Positions 8,802-17,904 of a stretch of 64,000 nucleotides of DNA are shown here, piece after piece. The translations under genes and the position numbers were made by a program. The notes under the pieces are model-generated. The model had not been told where the DNA came from, did not search any database, and saw only the letters and a list, made by a program, of their open reading frames with translations. The stretch is taken from positions 372,001 to 436,000 of the forward strand of contig NZ_JAPENM010000001.1 in NCBI RefSeq assembly GCF_026342035.1. The letters are read 5' to 3'. Source of the DNA: Aldersonia sp. NBC_00410. Lineage in GTDB: Bacteria; Actinomycetota; Actinomycetes; Mycobacteriales; Mycobacteriaceae. How positions within the stretch are numbered: the stretch's first letter is position 1; the number at the start of each line of letters is the position of its first letter.

Positions 8802-9364
8802 GCGCGAACCTCGTATTGCTGATGGTCGTCGGCGTGCTCGTGGCGTGTGGCGTCTATCTGGTCCTCGAACGCAGCGTGACGAAGATGCTGATCGGCCTGA
8901 TCCTGATCGGCAACGGCGTGAACCTGCTCATCCTCACCCTCGGCGGCCCCGACGGCTCGCCGCCCATCGTCGGCCGCGGATCCGCGGTACGCGACACCAT
9001 GGCGGACCCGCTCGCCCAGGCGATGATCCTCACCGCGATCGTGATCACGATGGGCGTGGCGGCGTTCGTGCTCGCACTCGGCTACCGGGCCTTCACGCTG
9101 ACCACCAAGGACACGGTCGAAGACGATCCCGAGGATCTCAAGGTGGCCGCCCGGCGGTCGCGCGCCGAGGCCCCCGACCGCGACCGCTCCGACGACCCCG
9201 AGACCGGCGATGCCACCCCGCTCGGCGACGCGTTCGACGCGAATGGCAACCCGATTCCGCTCGATCGGATCCCCAGTCGGGAGGACATCGAGGGGTACGA
9301 GGACCTGCACACCGGTGGCCTGGCGCGCAGCCGGATCTCGCGCAGCGGGGACGATTTTCGATGA
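8798..9364 (+). CDS. mnhC: Mrp antiporter subunit C
   Basis: 188 residues, NuoK/ND4L-like. Three transmembrane helices occupy the first 95 residues (LVLLMVVGVLVACGVYLVLE; MLIGLILIGNGVNLLIL; ADPLAQAMILTAIVITMGVA). The phrase DPLAQAMILTAIVI is a hallmark of the MnhC family. The hydrophilic tail from about residue 105, rich in Asp/Glu/Arg, is longer than in most MnhC proteins (about 110-125 residues) and probably lies in the cytoplasm. The GTG start overlaps the mnhA stop, and the stop overlaps mnhD, so translation is likely coupled. Confidence 0.93.
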   Translation: MSANLVLLMVVGVLVACGVYLVLERSVTKMLIGLILIGNGVNLLILTLGGPDGSPPIVGRGSAVRDTMADPLAQAMILTAIVITMGVAAFVLALGYRAFTLTTKDTVEDDPEDLKVAARRSRAEAPDRDRSDDPETGDATPLGDAFDANGNPIPLDRIPSREDIEGYEDLHTGGLARSRISRSGDDFR

Positions 9365-10983
9365 CACTGCCGAACAGCCTGATCACCACGCTGGTGCCGC
9401 TGCCGGTGCTCGTCCCGTTGCTCGCGGCCGCGGTCACCCTCGTGCTCGCCCGCCGCCCGCGCACGCAACGTGTTGTCACCGTCGGCGCGCTGTGTGTGGT
9501 GGTCGCCGTCGCCGTGCTGCTGCTCTACCTCACCGACCGAGACGGCACGACCGCGCTGCAGGTGGGTGGCTGGAACGCGCCGATCGGCATCACGCTGGTC
9601 GCGGATCGGCTCGCCGCCCTCATGCTGGTGGTGTCGTCGACCGTGCTGCTCGCCGTCATGGTCTTCGCCGTCGGCCAGGGCGTGCGCGACGGCACCGAGG
9701 ATCAGCCGGTGTCGATCTTCCTGCCCACCTACCTGGTGCTGACCGCGGGTGTGTGCAACGCGTTCCTCGCCGGTGACCTGTTCAATTTGTACGTCGGGTT
9801 CGAGGTGCTGCTGGCCGCATCGTTCGTGCTGTTGACGCTCGGCGCGAGTCAGGACCGGGTCCGCGCCGGGGTGGGCTACGTGATGGTTTCGATGGTGTCG
9901 TCACTGATCTTCCTGTGCGGTATCGCGTTCGCCTACGCCGCGACCGGGACGCTCAACATGGCGCAGATGGCGCTCCGGATGGACGCCGTACCGGAGGGCA
10001 TCCGGACCGCGATCTTCGCCGTGCTGCTCGTCGCGTTCGGCATCAAGGCGGCGGTGTTCCCGCTGTCGAACTGGCTGCCCGACTCCTACCCCACCGCGCC
10101 CGCCCCGGTCACCGCGGTCTTCGCCGGCCTGCTCACCAAGGTCGGCATCTACGCGATCATTCGCGCGCACACCCTGCTGTTCCCCGGTGGCGACCTGGAC
10201 AACGTGCTGATGGTCGCCGGCCTATTGACCATGATCGTCGGCATTCTCGGCGCGATCGCGCAGAACGACATCAAGCGACTGCTGTCCTTCACCCTGGTCA
10301 GCCACATCGGCTACATGGTCTTCGGGATCGCGCTGTCCACCACCGCGGGGCTGGCCGGCGCGGTCTACTACGTCGCGCACCACATCATCGTGCAGACCGC
10401 GCTCTTCCTGGTGGTGGGTCTGATCGAGCGCCAGGCCGGCTCGTCCTCGCTGCGCCGACTCGGCGGACTGGCCGCGAGCCCGGTACTGGCGTTGCTCTTC
10501 CTGATTCCCGCGCTGAACCTGGGCGGCATCCCGCCGTTCTCCGGGTTCATCGGCAAACTCGCCCTGCTCGAGGCGGGCACCCAGCAGGCGAGTGTGCTGG
10601 CCTGGGTGCTGGTCGCGGGCGGCACGGTGACCAGCCTGCTCACCCTGTATGCGATTGCCCGGGTGTGGACGAAGGCATTCTGGCGGCCGCGCGGTGACGC
10701 CCCGGAGGGCGAACTCGCCGACTCCGCCCCGTCGGCGCTGATCGACGAATCCTTCGACATCGACTTCGCCAAGCGTGCCGATGTCGGCCGGATGCCGGTG
10801 TTCATGCTCATCCCGACCGGTGCGCTGATCGCCGTCGGTCTGGCGCTGATGGTGTTCGCCGGGCCGATAATCGGATACAGCGACCGCACGGCGGTGGACC
10901 TGGAGGATCGGTCGATCTACATCGACGCCGTCCTCGGTCCCGGCTACACCGAACAGGTCGACGCGGTAGGAGGGGAGCCATGA
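9361..10983 (+). CDS. mnhD: Mrp antiporter subunit D
   Basis: 540-residue NuoN/NuoM-like antiporter subunit with about 14 helices. Seen: LFNLYVGFEVLLAASFVLL, the conserved lysine-bearing stretch IKAAVFPLSNWLPDSYPTAP, and HHIIVQTALFLVVGLIE. ATG 9361 overlaps the mnhC stop (ATGA), which fixes the start although the frame is open further upstream. It forms part of the ion path with subunit A. A hydrophilic insertion near residues 440-475 (before the last helix) is acidic and variable in this family. Confidence 0.95.
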   Translation: MTLPNSLITTLVPLPVLVPLLAAAVTLVLARRPRTQRVVTVGALCVVVAVAVLLLYLTDRDGTTALQVGGWNAPIGITLVADRLAALMLVVSSTVLLAVMVFAVGQGVRDGTEDQPVSIFLPTYLVLTAGVCNAFLAGDLFNLYVGFEVLLAASFVLLTLGASQDRVRAGVGYVMVSMVSSLIFLCGIAFAYAATGTLNMAQMALRMDAVPEGIRTAIFAVLLVAFGIKAAVFPLSNWLPDSYPTAPAPVTAVFAGLLTKVGIYAIIRAHTLLFPGGDLDNVLMVAGLLTMIVGILGAIAQNDIKRLLSFTLVSHIGYMVFGIALSTTAGLAGAVYYVAHHIIVQTALFLVVGLIERQAGSSSLRRLGGLAASPVLALLFLIPALNLGGIPPFSGFIGKLALLEAGTQQASVLAWVLVAGGTVTSLLTLYAIARVWTKAFWRPRGDAPEGELADSAPSALIDESFDIDFAKRADVGRMPVFMLIPTGALIAVGLALMVFAGPIIGYSDRTAVDLEDRSIYIDAVLGPGYTEQVDAVGGEP

Positions 10984-11005
10984 CACCCGTGCCGGAGGCA
11001 CAGCC

Positions 11006-11560
11006 ATGACACGATCCCGGCTCGTCCAGCTCGGCGTGTTGCTCTGGTTGACGCTGGTGTGGTGCTGGCTGTGGGGTCACGTCTCAGTCGGCAACATCCT
11101 CGCCGGACTCGTCGTCGGCCTGATGATCATGGTGCTGCTCCCGCTCCCGCGGGTTCCGATTTCCGGCCGAATCCATCCGTTGTCGTTCCTGAAGCTGGTC
11201 GGTCTGGTCATCTACCTCTCGCTCGAGTCGAGCTTCCAGGTGGCCTGGCTCGCCGTCCGACCAGCGCCACCGCCGGTCACCGGGGTGCTGCGCATCCGAC
11301 TGGCCATCCAGTCGGACCTCGTGCTCGTCCTGTGTTGCGATGTGCTCAACGTGATCCCGGGGACGATGGTGATCGAACTCGACCGAGCGCGGCGCGTCGC
11401 CTACGTGCACGTGCTCAATGTCGGCAGCGACAAGGCAGTCGACGCCTTCTACACATCGACGAGGCGAATCGAACAGGCCTTCATCGACGCCTTCGAGCGT
11501 CCCTCGGAATGGCAGGGCCCGACCGAGATCGAAACGAGCGAGGAGGCGGGCACATCATGA
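11006..11560 (+). CDS. mnhE: Mrp antiporter subunit E
   Basis: 184-residue subunit with two or three N-terminal helices (LVQLGVLLWLTLVWCWLWG, VGNILAGLVVGLMIMVLLPL) and a cytoplasmic C-terminal part. DVLNVIPGTMVIELDR, typical of the MnhE family, is visible at about 113-128. ATG 11006 follows GGAGG with a spacing of 7. It is separated from mnhD by 22 bases, the only real gap in the operon, and overlaps mnhF (ATGA). Confidence 0.93.
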   Translation: MTRSRLVQLGVLLWLTLVWCWLWGHVSVGNILAGLVVGLMIMVLLPLPRVPISGRIHPLSFLKLVGLVIYLSLESSFQVAWLAVRPAPPPVTGVLRIRLAIQSDLVLVLCCDVLNVIPGTMVIELDRARRVAYVHVLNVGSDKAVDAFYTSTRRIEQAFIDAFERPSEWQGPTEIETSEEAGTS

Positions 11561-11841
11561 CAGTGGTGGCCATCATCGCCGGCGCGATCCTGCTCGTCGC
11601 GGCCGCCCTGACCACGTACCGGGTGCTTGCCGGGCCGAACACGCTGGACCGGCTGCTCGCCATCGACACGCTCGTCGCAGTCGCCATCTGTGGTCTGGCC
11701 GTGTGGGCCACGTGGAGCCGGGACACGACCGTGGTGCCCGCGATCGTCGCGCTGTCGCTGGTCGGCTTTCTCGGCTCGGCCAGCGTCGCCCGCTTCCGGG
11801 TGCGCGACGACGACACCCAGGACGAGGAGGTGCGGCGGTGA
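11557..11841 (+). CDS. mnhF: Mrp antiporter subunit F
   Basis: 94 residues with three helices. The family pattern YRVLAGPNTLDRLLAIDTL is present after the first helix, and helix three contains VPAIVALSLVGFLGSASVAR. The ATG overlaps the mnhE stop and the stop overlaps the GTG of mnhG, so start and end are both constrained by the operon. It is needed for assembly of the antiporter complex in characterised Mrp systems. Confidence 0.93.
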   Translation: MTVVAIIAGAILLVAAALTTYRVLAGPNTLDRLLAIDTLVAVAICGLAVWATWSRDTTVVPAIVALSLVGFLGSASVARFRVRDDDTQDEEVRR

Positions 11842-12176
11842 TCGTGTTCGACATCATCTCGGGTGCGTGCATCCTCGTCGGGGCGGTGCTGGCGTTGACG
11901 GCGGCGGTGGGGATCGTCCGGTTCACAGACACGCTCTCGCGAATGCATCCGGCGACGAAACCGCAGGTCATCGGGATGCTCCTGGTGCTGACCGGCGCGG
12001 TGATCGAGCTGCGCGGCAATGTCGACATCTGGATGCTGGTGCTGGTCGGCCTGTTCGCGCTCGTCACCGCCCCGGTGATTGCGCACATGGTCGGCCGGGT
12101 CGCCTACCGAGAGCAGCGCGGGCGCGACGGAATGTTGGCGATCAACGAATTCGACGACCGGCCCGAGCTGGACTAG
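11838..12176 (+). CDS. mnhG: Mrp antiporter subunit G
   Basis: 112-residue last subunit. Three helices, with the family motif VGIVRFTDTLSRMHPATKPQ between the first and second. The GTG start at 11838 overlaps the mnhF stop. The tail (YREQRGRDGMLAINEFDDRPELD) is hydrophilic. It closes the operon; the next gene begins 53 bases later and is unrelated to the antiporter. Confidence 0.93.
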   Translation: MIVFDIISGACILVGAVLALTAAVGIVRFTDTLSRMHPATKPQVIGMLLVLTGAVIELRGNVDIWMLVLVGLFALVTAPVIAHMVGRVAYREQRGRDGMLAINEFDDRPELD

Positions 12177-12229
12177 GACCGCGCTACCAGCCACCGTCGT
12201 CCGATTTCACGGCCGGTAGTCTTCCCGGC

Positions 12230-12760
12230 ATGCAATCGCGCGGTGCCTTTGTCGCGCGGATGCGGGGTGGCTTCGTCGGCGCCGTGTCGGGCGCGGTCGC
12301 GATTGCGGCGCACGGCGCGGCCGGCGGTGGCATGCCGCCGGGCCAGGCGGCGATCGTCGCGCTGGTGCTGGCCTGCACCGCGGTCGGCGCGGTCGTCGCG
12401 AATGCCGGGATCACCGAGCGCATCGTGCCGTTCCTGCTGACGGTGCTCGCCGCCGGTCAACTGGTCGGCCACACGACGCTCGCGCTCACCGCCGACCATG
12501 CGCACGGTTCGCAGCTCGGCACGTCGATGATCGGCGCGCACGCCGCGGCCACCGTCGTCGCCGCCGCCCTTATCCGCGCCGCCGAACACGGCTGCGCCGC
12601 AGTGCTTGCCGCGCTGGCCCGCATTGTGGTGGCCATTCTCGCGCCGCTGCGGGTCCGAACCCCACTGTGGACGATGACGCCGCGCGAGCGCGGCACCCAC
12701 GCGCTACTCCTGCTCACCGGCAGCGCCGACTTCACCCGCGGTCCACCGGCTCTCGTCTGA
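12230..12760 (+). CDS. Four-helix membrane protein of unknown function
   Basis: 176 residues, Ala/Val/Leu-rich, with about four transmembrane helices (residues about 13-33, 40-58, 62-85, 98-115) and a basic C-terminal stretch after 130. A loop with several His residues (TTLALTADHAHGSQLG) lies between helices three and four and could bind a metal. ATG 12230 is preceded by GGTAGT nine bases upstream. The next gene on the strand is a PepSY membrane protein; small helix-bundle proteins of this kind are often found next to PepSY genes in actinobacteria, so a joint role in metal or haem handling is possible but unproven. Confidence 0.75.
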   Translation: MQSRGAFVARMRGGFVGAVSGAVAIAAHGAAGGGMPPGQAAIVALVLACTAVGAVVANAGITERIVPFLLTVLAAGQLVGHTTLALTADHAHGSQLGTSMIGAHAAATVVAAALIRAAEHGCAAVLAALARIVVAILAPLRVRTPLWTMTPRERGTHALLLLTGSADFTRGPPALV

Positions 12761-12801
12761 TTCCCCCGTACCGCCTCGTCCAGCTTCGCGAGGCGGATTC
12801 T

Positions 12802-12837
12802 CGCGCTGCGCAGCCGGCTTCCGGCTTGCGCTGCGCG
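12802..12837 (+). terminator. Strong GC hairpin between the membrane protein and PepSY genes
   Basis: CGCGCTGCGCAGCCGG pairs with CCGGCTTGCGCTGCGCG around a 3-base loop, with one bulge and one T-T mismatch. There is no T run afterwards, as is usual for actinobacterial terminators. A smaller hairpin (GCCTCG ... CGAGGC) lies just before it. Either could end the upstream transcript or form part of the leader of the PepSY gene. Confidence 0.5.
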
Positions 12838-12906
12838 CCCAATTCGAGCCGACGCCGCCTGGTCTCGTACCCGTTGGTCGGCTCGCCGAATCGAATCGAG
12901 ACATCA

Positions 12907-14409
12907 ATGACCCTGTCCGAACTCGGCCGCGGTGATCTCGCCGCGGACTTCTCCCCACCGCCCGGTGGCGCTCCGCGACGCAGCCTCCGTCCGCTGATCC
13001 TGCGGCTGCACTTCTACGCCGGGATCCTTATCGCGCCGTTCCTCGTTGTCGCGACCATCAGCGGCGGTTTGTACGCGCTCGCACCGTCGTTGGAGAAGGT
13101 CGTTTACCGCGACTATCTGCACGTCGACTCGACCGGTCCGGCGGCGCCGGTCGCCGATCAGGTCCGCGCGGCGCAGTTGGTGCAGCCGGATCTGACGTTG
13201 AACGCGGTGCGTCCCGCCGCCCAGCCGGGTGACACCACGCGGGTGCTGTTCGACGACCCCAGCCTCGGCGAGTCCGAGCGCCGCGCGGTGTTCGTCGACC
13301 CCGTGACGGCCACACCGCGCGGCGATCTCGTTGTGTACGGAAGCAGTAGCGCACTGCCCATGCGGACGTGGATTTCGCAGTTGCATCGGCACTTGCATCT
13401 CGGTGAGCCGGGCCGCATCTACAGCGAACTCGCTGCGTCCTGGCTGTGGGTGGTTGCGCTCGGCGGCTGCTACCTGTGGTTCGTGCGCCACCGAACCAAC
13501 CGCGCGCGCAACGGCTCCGCCGCGCGACTCTGGACATTGGACCGGTCCACGCGTGGACGGGCGCGGACGATGAACTGGCACGGCGTGGTCGGCATCTGGC
13601 TCGCGGTGGGCCTGGTGTTCCTCTCCGCGACCGGGCTGACCTGGTCACGCTTTGCCGGGGAAAACATCGGCGAATTGCGCACCGCGCTGAGCTGGACGAC
13701 GCCGACGGTGGACACCACGCTCGGCGGAGGGCACGAGGGCCACGGCGGGATGGCGGCGACCGCCGGCGCGGAGCCTGCGCAGATGCAGGCCCGAATCGAC
13801 GAGCTCGACGGGGTCCTGGCGCTCGCCGCTCGCAACGGGGTGAGCAACGCGGTGGAGGCGAGCATCCCGACCGATGTGCATACCGCGTTCACCGTGGCGG
13901 AGACGCGACAGCCGTGGCAGTTCGCCACGGACACCGTCGTCATCGATGGCGCGTCCGGCACCGTCACCGACGAATCCCGCTTCGCCGACTGGCCGTTGGC
14001 CGCGAAGCTGACCACCTGGGGCATCGGCCTGCACATGGGCATCCTGTTCGGCCTTGCCAATCAGATTGCGCTCGCGCTGCTCGCGGTGCTGTTGGTGACG
14101 GTGATCGTGCGCGGCTACCTGATGTGGTGGCGGCGCAGGCCGGTGCGGAGCGGCCGGCCCATCGGGCACAGGCCGGTGCGGAGCGGCCGGCCCATCGGGC
14201 ACAGGCCGGTGCGGAGCGGCCGGGTGGTCGGTCGCCCGCCCGTGCGGGGCGGGCTGCGGCGGATCGGGCCTGCCCGGCTCGCCGGGGTGATCGTTGCGAC
14301 GGTGCTCGTCGGCTGGTTCGTCCCGCTGCTCGGGCTGAGTCTGCTCGGCTTCCTCGCGGTCGATCTCGCGGTCGGGCATTGGCGGGCACGGTCGGCGGTC
14401 ACGCCGTGA
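12907..14409 (+). CDS. PepSY-associated membrane protein
   Basis: 500-residue member of the PepSY-associated transmembrane family, several of whose members act in iron-siderophore reduction or uptake at the cytoplasmic membrane. Order: basic start, helix one (LHFYAGILIAPFLVVATISGGLYAL, residues 36-60), large external region, helix two with WLWVVALGGCYLWF near 180, helix three (WHGVVGIWLAVGLVFLSATGLTW near 225), a second external region with an EGHGGM stretch, helix four (IGLHMGILFGLANQIALALL near 380), and two C-terminal helices. His residues in the helices could carry haem. Start ATG 12907. A cytoplasmic segment encoded at 14137-14223 consists of RPVRSGRPIGH repeats. Confidence 0.85.
   Translation: MTLSELGRGDLAADFSPPPGGAPRRSLRPLILRLHFYAGILIAPFLVVATISGGLYALAPSLEKVVYRDYLHVDSTGPAAPVADQVRAAQLVQPDLTLNAVRPAAQPGDTTRVLFDDPSLGESERRAVFVDPVTATPRGDLVVYGSSSALPMRTWISQLHRHLHLGEPGRIYSELAASWLWVVALGGCYLWFVRHRTNRARNGSAARLWTLDRSTRGRARTMNWHGVVGIWLAVGLVFLSATGLTWSRFAGENIGELRTALSWTTPTVDTTLGGGHEGHGGMAATAGAEPAQMQARIDELDGVLALAARNGVSNAVEASIPTDVHTAFTVAETRQPWQFATDTVVIDGASGTVTDESRFADWPLAAKLTTWGIGLHMGILFGLANQIALALLAVLLVTVIVRGYLMWWRRRPVRSGRPIGHRPVRSGRPIGHRPVRSGRVVGRPPVRGGLRRIGPARLAGVIVATVLVGWFVPLLGLSLLGFLAVDLAVGHWRARSAVTP
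14137..14223 (+). repeat. In-frame 33-bp tandem repeat in the PepSY gene (2.6 copies)
   Basis: Two identical 33-base units (14137-14169 and 14170-14202) and the first 21 bases of a third. Each unit encodes RPVRSGRPIGH, giving a basic linker between membrane helices. Because the unit is a multiple of three, copy-number change would keep the frame. Confidence 0.9.
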
Positions 14410-14434
14410 CCTACCGACCCTGAACAGATTTCGC

Positions 14435-15859
14435 TCAGCGGCCGGTTCGTCGGAGGAGTTCGGCGGGCCGGCCGTTGGCGTGCAGACCGGTGCTGCGGCT
14501 GGGCGCGGCGCCCGAATCCAGCACGCCCGAATCCAGCGCAGCCGACTCACCGTCGTGATCACCGCTGGGCCACGGGCGCACGAAGAAGGTCCGGTAATAC
14601 CCGCCGGCCAGCGCGGCGACCACGCCGACCAGCACGATCCCGGAAGGCAGCGGATACGTTGCGAGCGTGACGGAGAGGAAACGGTAGGACAGCAGCAGCC
14701 CGGCGAGCGCGATCACTCCGCCCCCGACCAGCCGGACCCGGAACCAGCCCCAGCCGCGTTCCGGGTCGCGCAACGCCGACTCGACCGTAAGACACAGCAC
14801 CGCTCCGGCAAGGAGATCGACGCCATAGTGGTAGCCGAAACCCAAAGTCGCGCACAGTGTGCAGGCCAGCCACAGCGCGCCGCCCCACCGCAGCCACCAG
14901 GGCGCTCGTCCCCCGTCGATGTCGCGGCGCGAATGCAGGAACAGCGCCAGCGCCCACGCGGTGTGCATCGATGGCATGCAATTGCGGGGCGTGTACTCGT
15001 CGAACGGCATTGGTTGTGGTTCGCCCAGCGCCGGCAGCGTGTTCGGCCAGTAGTTGCCGACCTGGAAACCGTCTCCCTCCGAACCGAACGCGAAGATCGG
15101 ACCCACGACCGGGAACAGCAGATAGATCACCGGCCCGATCAGGCCGAGGGTGAGAAATGTGCGGACGAGGTAGTGCGCGGGCCAGGTGCCGGTGCCGGCC
15201 ACACGGCGCAGCTGCCAGATGGCGACCGCGATCGCTCCGACCGGCAGCTCGATATAGACCCAATGCAGGATGTTGTAACCGACCGGACCGATCGCCTCCA
15301 CCGCGCGGCCGAGCAGCCAGGAGGGGTCGCCGAGGGCGCGATCCGTGGTCAGCGCGAATTGATCCCAGACGTTCGGGCGCGCCGACGCGGTGAAGTGCAG
15401 CCAGGTGTCCCCGATTTTCGTCGCGAGGATAAGCAGCGCACCTAGGCCCGCGGCATGCAACGCGTTGCGCCGTTCGGTGCCGTGCCAGCGCAGCCATGCG
15501 ATCAGCGCAAGCGCGGTCAACACGATCGTGGGGCCGTTGCCGACGGTCAGCGCCCCGCCGAACAACACCCGCCCGGCGGCAAAGACGATGTCGATCGCCG
15601 CCGCGGCCGCGAGTGCGATCACCCGACGGCGCGCGCCGATACCGACCATGGCAAGCACGAGACCGGCCCACGGCACCGACGCCGACTTGGGCGTCGCGAC
15701 GTAGTCGCCGGCAAGACTTTCGAGCGGCCCCTGGAAACCCGCCAGCGTCGCCGCCATCTGGACCCCGACGAGGAGCAGCGCGACACCCGCGAGCAGTAAT
15801 CCGATCACCACGAACGACCGCGACCGCGTTTGCGGCACCCTCACCCGTTCGAGCAGCAC
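14435..15859 (-). CDS. PAP2-superfamily membrane phosphatase/phosphotransferase
   Basis: 474-residue polytopic membrane protein with about 11 helices. The PAP2 catalytic motifs near the C-terminal third are NCMPSMHTAWALA (SMH) and FGYHYGVDLLAG (HY..D), which resemble the inositol phosphorylceramide synthase/AUR1-like branch rather than small lipid phosphatases. A likely role is transfer or removal of a phospho-head group on lipids at the outer face of the membrane. GTG 15859 lies 6 bases after TACTAT, so the message is probably leaderless. It is convergent with the PepSY gene. Confidence 0.85.
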   Translation of the reverse strand: MLLERVRVPQTRSRSFVVIGLLLAGVALLLVGVQMAATLAGFQGPLESLAGDYVATPKSASVPWAGLVLAMVGIGARRRVIALAAAAAIDIVFAAGRVLFGGALTVGNGPTIVLTALALIAWLRWHGTERRNALHAAGLGALLILATKIGDTWLHFTASARPNVWDQFALTTDRALGDPSWLLGRAVEAIGPVGYNILHWVYIELPVGAIAVAIWQLRRVAGTGTWPAHYLVRTFLTLGLIGPVIYLLFPVVGPIFAFGSEGDGFQVGNYWPNTLPALGEPQPMPFDEYTPRNCMPSMHTAWALALFLHSRRDIDGGRAPWWLRWGGALWLACTLCATLGFGYHYGVDLLAGAVLCLTVESALRDPERGWGWFRVRLVGGGVIALAGLLLSYRFLSVTLATYPLPSGIVLVGVVAALAGGYYRTFFVRPWPSGDHDGESAALDSGVLDSGAAPSRSTGLHANGRPAELLRRTGR

Positions 15860-15913
15860 CCGCCGATAGTAAACGGCCGCTTAACAACGTCCGACACTTG
15901 CTCTACCAAATGG

Positions 15914-17062
15914 TTACGAATCGAGTTCCGACACCAACGAATCGACCACCGCCACCAGGTCGCCGTTATTGGCCGCAGCCACCTGACGCTGCCGCTGATA
16001 GGACGCTCCACGCCGCGGGATGTCGGCCACGAGCCGCAGCTCATCCGCGCAGCCGAGGCGTGCGGCGGTCGGTTCGAGCCGGTTCAGCAGGTCGTCGAGG
16101 TCCTCTGTGATGAGGCGTTCGTTGCTCTCCGCGTCGACGATGACGATCGCGTCCAGGCCGTACCGCGCGGCGCGCCACTTGTTCTCCTGCACATGCCACG
16201 GCGGGATGCTCGGGAGCTGTTCGCCGGCCTCGAGGCGGCGGTCGAGGTCGACGACCAGGCAGTGGGTCAACGCAACGAGCGCGGCCAGCTCCGACCGGGT
16301 GGAAACGCCGTCACAGACCCGGATCTCGATCGTGCCCCACTTCGGCGCGGGCCGGATATCCCAGTGCATTCCGCCGAGCTGTTCGATGACGCCGGTCTTC
16401 ATCTGGTCGCGCACGAATGCCTCGAACTCCGACCAGTTCGCGAACTGGAACGGCAGCCCTGCGGTCGGCAGCTGCTGGAACATCAGCGCGCGATTGCTTG
16501 CGTACCCGGTGTCGGAACCCGCCCACATCGGCGACGACGCGGACAGCGCCAGCAGATGCGGATACTGCAACAACAGCGAATTCAGGATCGGGAAGACCTT
16601 CTCGTGGTGCGACAAACCGACGTGCACGTGCACGCCCCAGATCAGCATCTGGCGGCCCCACCACTGGGTGCGTTCGATCAGCTCGTCGTAGTGCGGCGAC
16701 TGCGTCAGCTGCTGCTTCGACCACTCCGCGAACGGGTGGGTACCTGCGCAGAACAGGTCGACACCCTGCGTCGATGCGGCGCGGCGCACGATGTCCATCG
16801 TCGCCCGCAGGTCATCGATCGCTTCGCCGACCGTATCGTGCACGCCCGTCACCAGTTCGACGGTGTTGCGCAGCAGTTCCTTGGTCAACGGCGGGATGCC
16901 ATTGCGCGGCGGGAGGTCGCCGACCTCATCGAACACGGCAGCTGCGGTGTTGGAGAGGTCGCGCGTCTTCTTGTCGACGAGCGCGATCTCCCACTCGACA
17001 CCGAGTGTGTGACGTGGCGACGCGTCGAAGTGGAGCCGTGGAACCGCGGATGCCTCGGTCAT
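15914..17062 (-). CDS. ybdK: Carboxylate-amine ligase of the GCS2/YbdK family
   Basis: 382-residue ATP-dependent ligase of glutamate-cysteine ligase family 2. N-terminal LGVEWEIALVDKKTRDL carries the conserved E-x-E metal/substrate site, followed by GIPPLTKELLRNTVELVTGV, then FCAGTHPF and GVHVHVG. In characterised YbdK members gamma-glutamylcysteine synthesis is weak, and actinomycetes of this type rely on mycothiol, so the true substrate is uncertain. ATG 17062 has GGGAG in front. It sits 29 bases upstream of sodC on the same strand, the order remembered for Rv0433/Rv0432 in M. tuberculosis. Confidence 0.9.
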   Translation of the reverse strand: MTEASAVPRLHFDASPRHTLGVEWEIALVDKKTRDLSNTAAAVFDEVGDLPPRNGIPPLTKELLRNTVELVTGVHDTVGEAIDDLRATMDIVRRAASTQGVDLFCAGTHPFAEWSKQQLTQSPHYDELIERTQWWGRQMLIWGVHVHVGLSHHEKVFPILNSLLLQYPHLLALSASSPMWAGSDTGYASNRALMFQQLPTAGLPFQFANWSEFEAFVRDQMKTGVIEQLGGMHWDIRPAPKWGTIEIRVCDGVSTRSELAALVALTHCLVVDLDRRLEAGEQLPSIPPWHVQENKWRAARYGLDAIVIVDAESNERLITEDLDDLLNRLEPTAARLGCADELRLVADIPRRGASYQRQRQVAAANNGDLVAVVDSLVSELDS

Positions 17063-17091
17063 GCGACTCCCGTCGCTCGGCTCGTTGTCAG

Positions 17092-17799
17092 CTACTTGAT
17101 GACGCCGCAGGCCACGCGACCCCCGGCGTCTCCGGTGCTCAACGTCGTCTGATCGGGTACCGGCGCGTTGTCGGGCAGCGCGTAGCGGGTCGGGATGTTC
17201 GCGAAGTTGTCGGCGTTCGCGTGCACGATCACGGCGTGGCCTTCGCCCGAGGTCAGGTCATCGAGGGTGAACGCGTCGGTGGTCGTGACGAGCGAGCCGG
17301 TGCCGTCTCCGCGCACCTGCAGCGAAGTCAGGTCACCGCTGGACGGATGACCGGTGTGGCCCTGCACCTGCAGATGACCGCCCGCCGAGAGGAAGTTCCC
17401 CGGCGCCCCACCCGTCGGGGCGACCGAATTCGGCTCGCACTTGCCGAACTCGTGGACGTGCAGACCATGGAAGCCCGGCTGCAGCCCACTCGCCTCGACC
17501 TTGATCTCCAGGTAGTCGCCGTCCTTGGTGAACGTCACCGTGCCGACGGACCTACCACTCGGATCCTTCAGCTCGCTTTCGACCGACGAGGCCGCTTGGT
17601 CACTGCCTGCGGCGGCGCCCTCGGTTCCGCTAGCGCCGGGCGCGGGCGAACCGGTCCACACCGGTGGTGTCGTCCCCGCGACGTCGCTCGGCTCCTGACT
17701 GTTGGAGCACGCCACGAGTCCGAGAGCCGCAACCGCGACGATCGGCGCCGCAAGGCGAACGGTGTTGCGACGAACACGGGACCGGGCCGGGGAAACCAT
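17092..17799 (-). CDS. sodC: Cu/Zn superoxide dismutase, lipoprotein
   Basis: 235-residue exported enzyme converting superoxide to hydrogen peroxide and oxygen at the cell surface. The signal peptide ends in a lipobox (LGLVAC). Metal ligands are visible in [13 protein letters not shown], in [19 protein letters not shown] and in [15 protein letters not shown]; the two cysteines (EFGKC and RVACGV) form the usual disulfide. Start ATG 17799 has AGGAG six bases upstream; a TTG directly before it is in frame but not needed. Transcribed with ybdK upstream of it; it probably protects against external oxidative bursts. Confidence 0.95.
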   Translation of the reverse strand: MVSPARSRVRRNTVRLAAPIVAVAALGLVACSNSQEPSDVAGTTPPVWTGSPAPGASGTEGAAAGSDQAASSVESELKDPSGRSVGTVTFTKDGDYLEIKVEASGLQPGFHGLHVHEFGKCEPNSVAPTGGAPGNFLSAGGHLQVQGHTGHPSSGDLTSLQVRGDGTGSLVTTTDAFTLDDLTSGEGHAVIVHANADNFANIPTRYALPDNAPVPDQTTLSTGDAGGRVACGVIK

Positions 17800-17904
17800 C
17801 AACCGCTCCTAGAAAGAGACGACAAGGAAAGAGCTGGCAAGCAAGTCGGAATGATCATAGACGCGGGGGCCGGCCGCACCTCCGCACGCCCGCAACCCAA
17901 CCGG

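Noticed and set aside
15830-17152. Plus-strand frame opposite ybdK (440 codons)
   Set aside because: ybdK has its complete ligase motifs; the opposite frame has none and runs into sodC.
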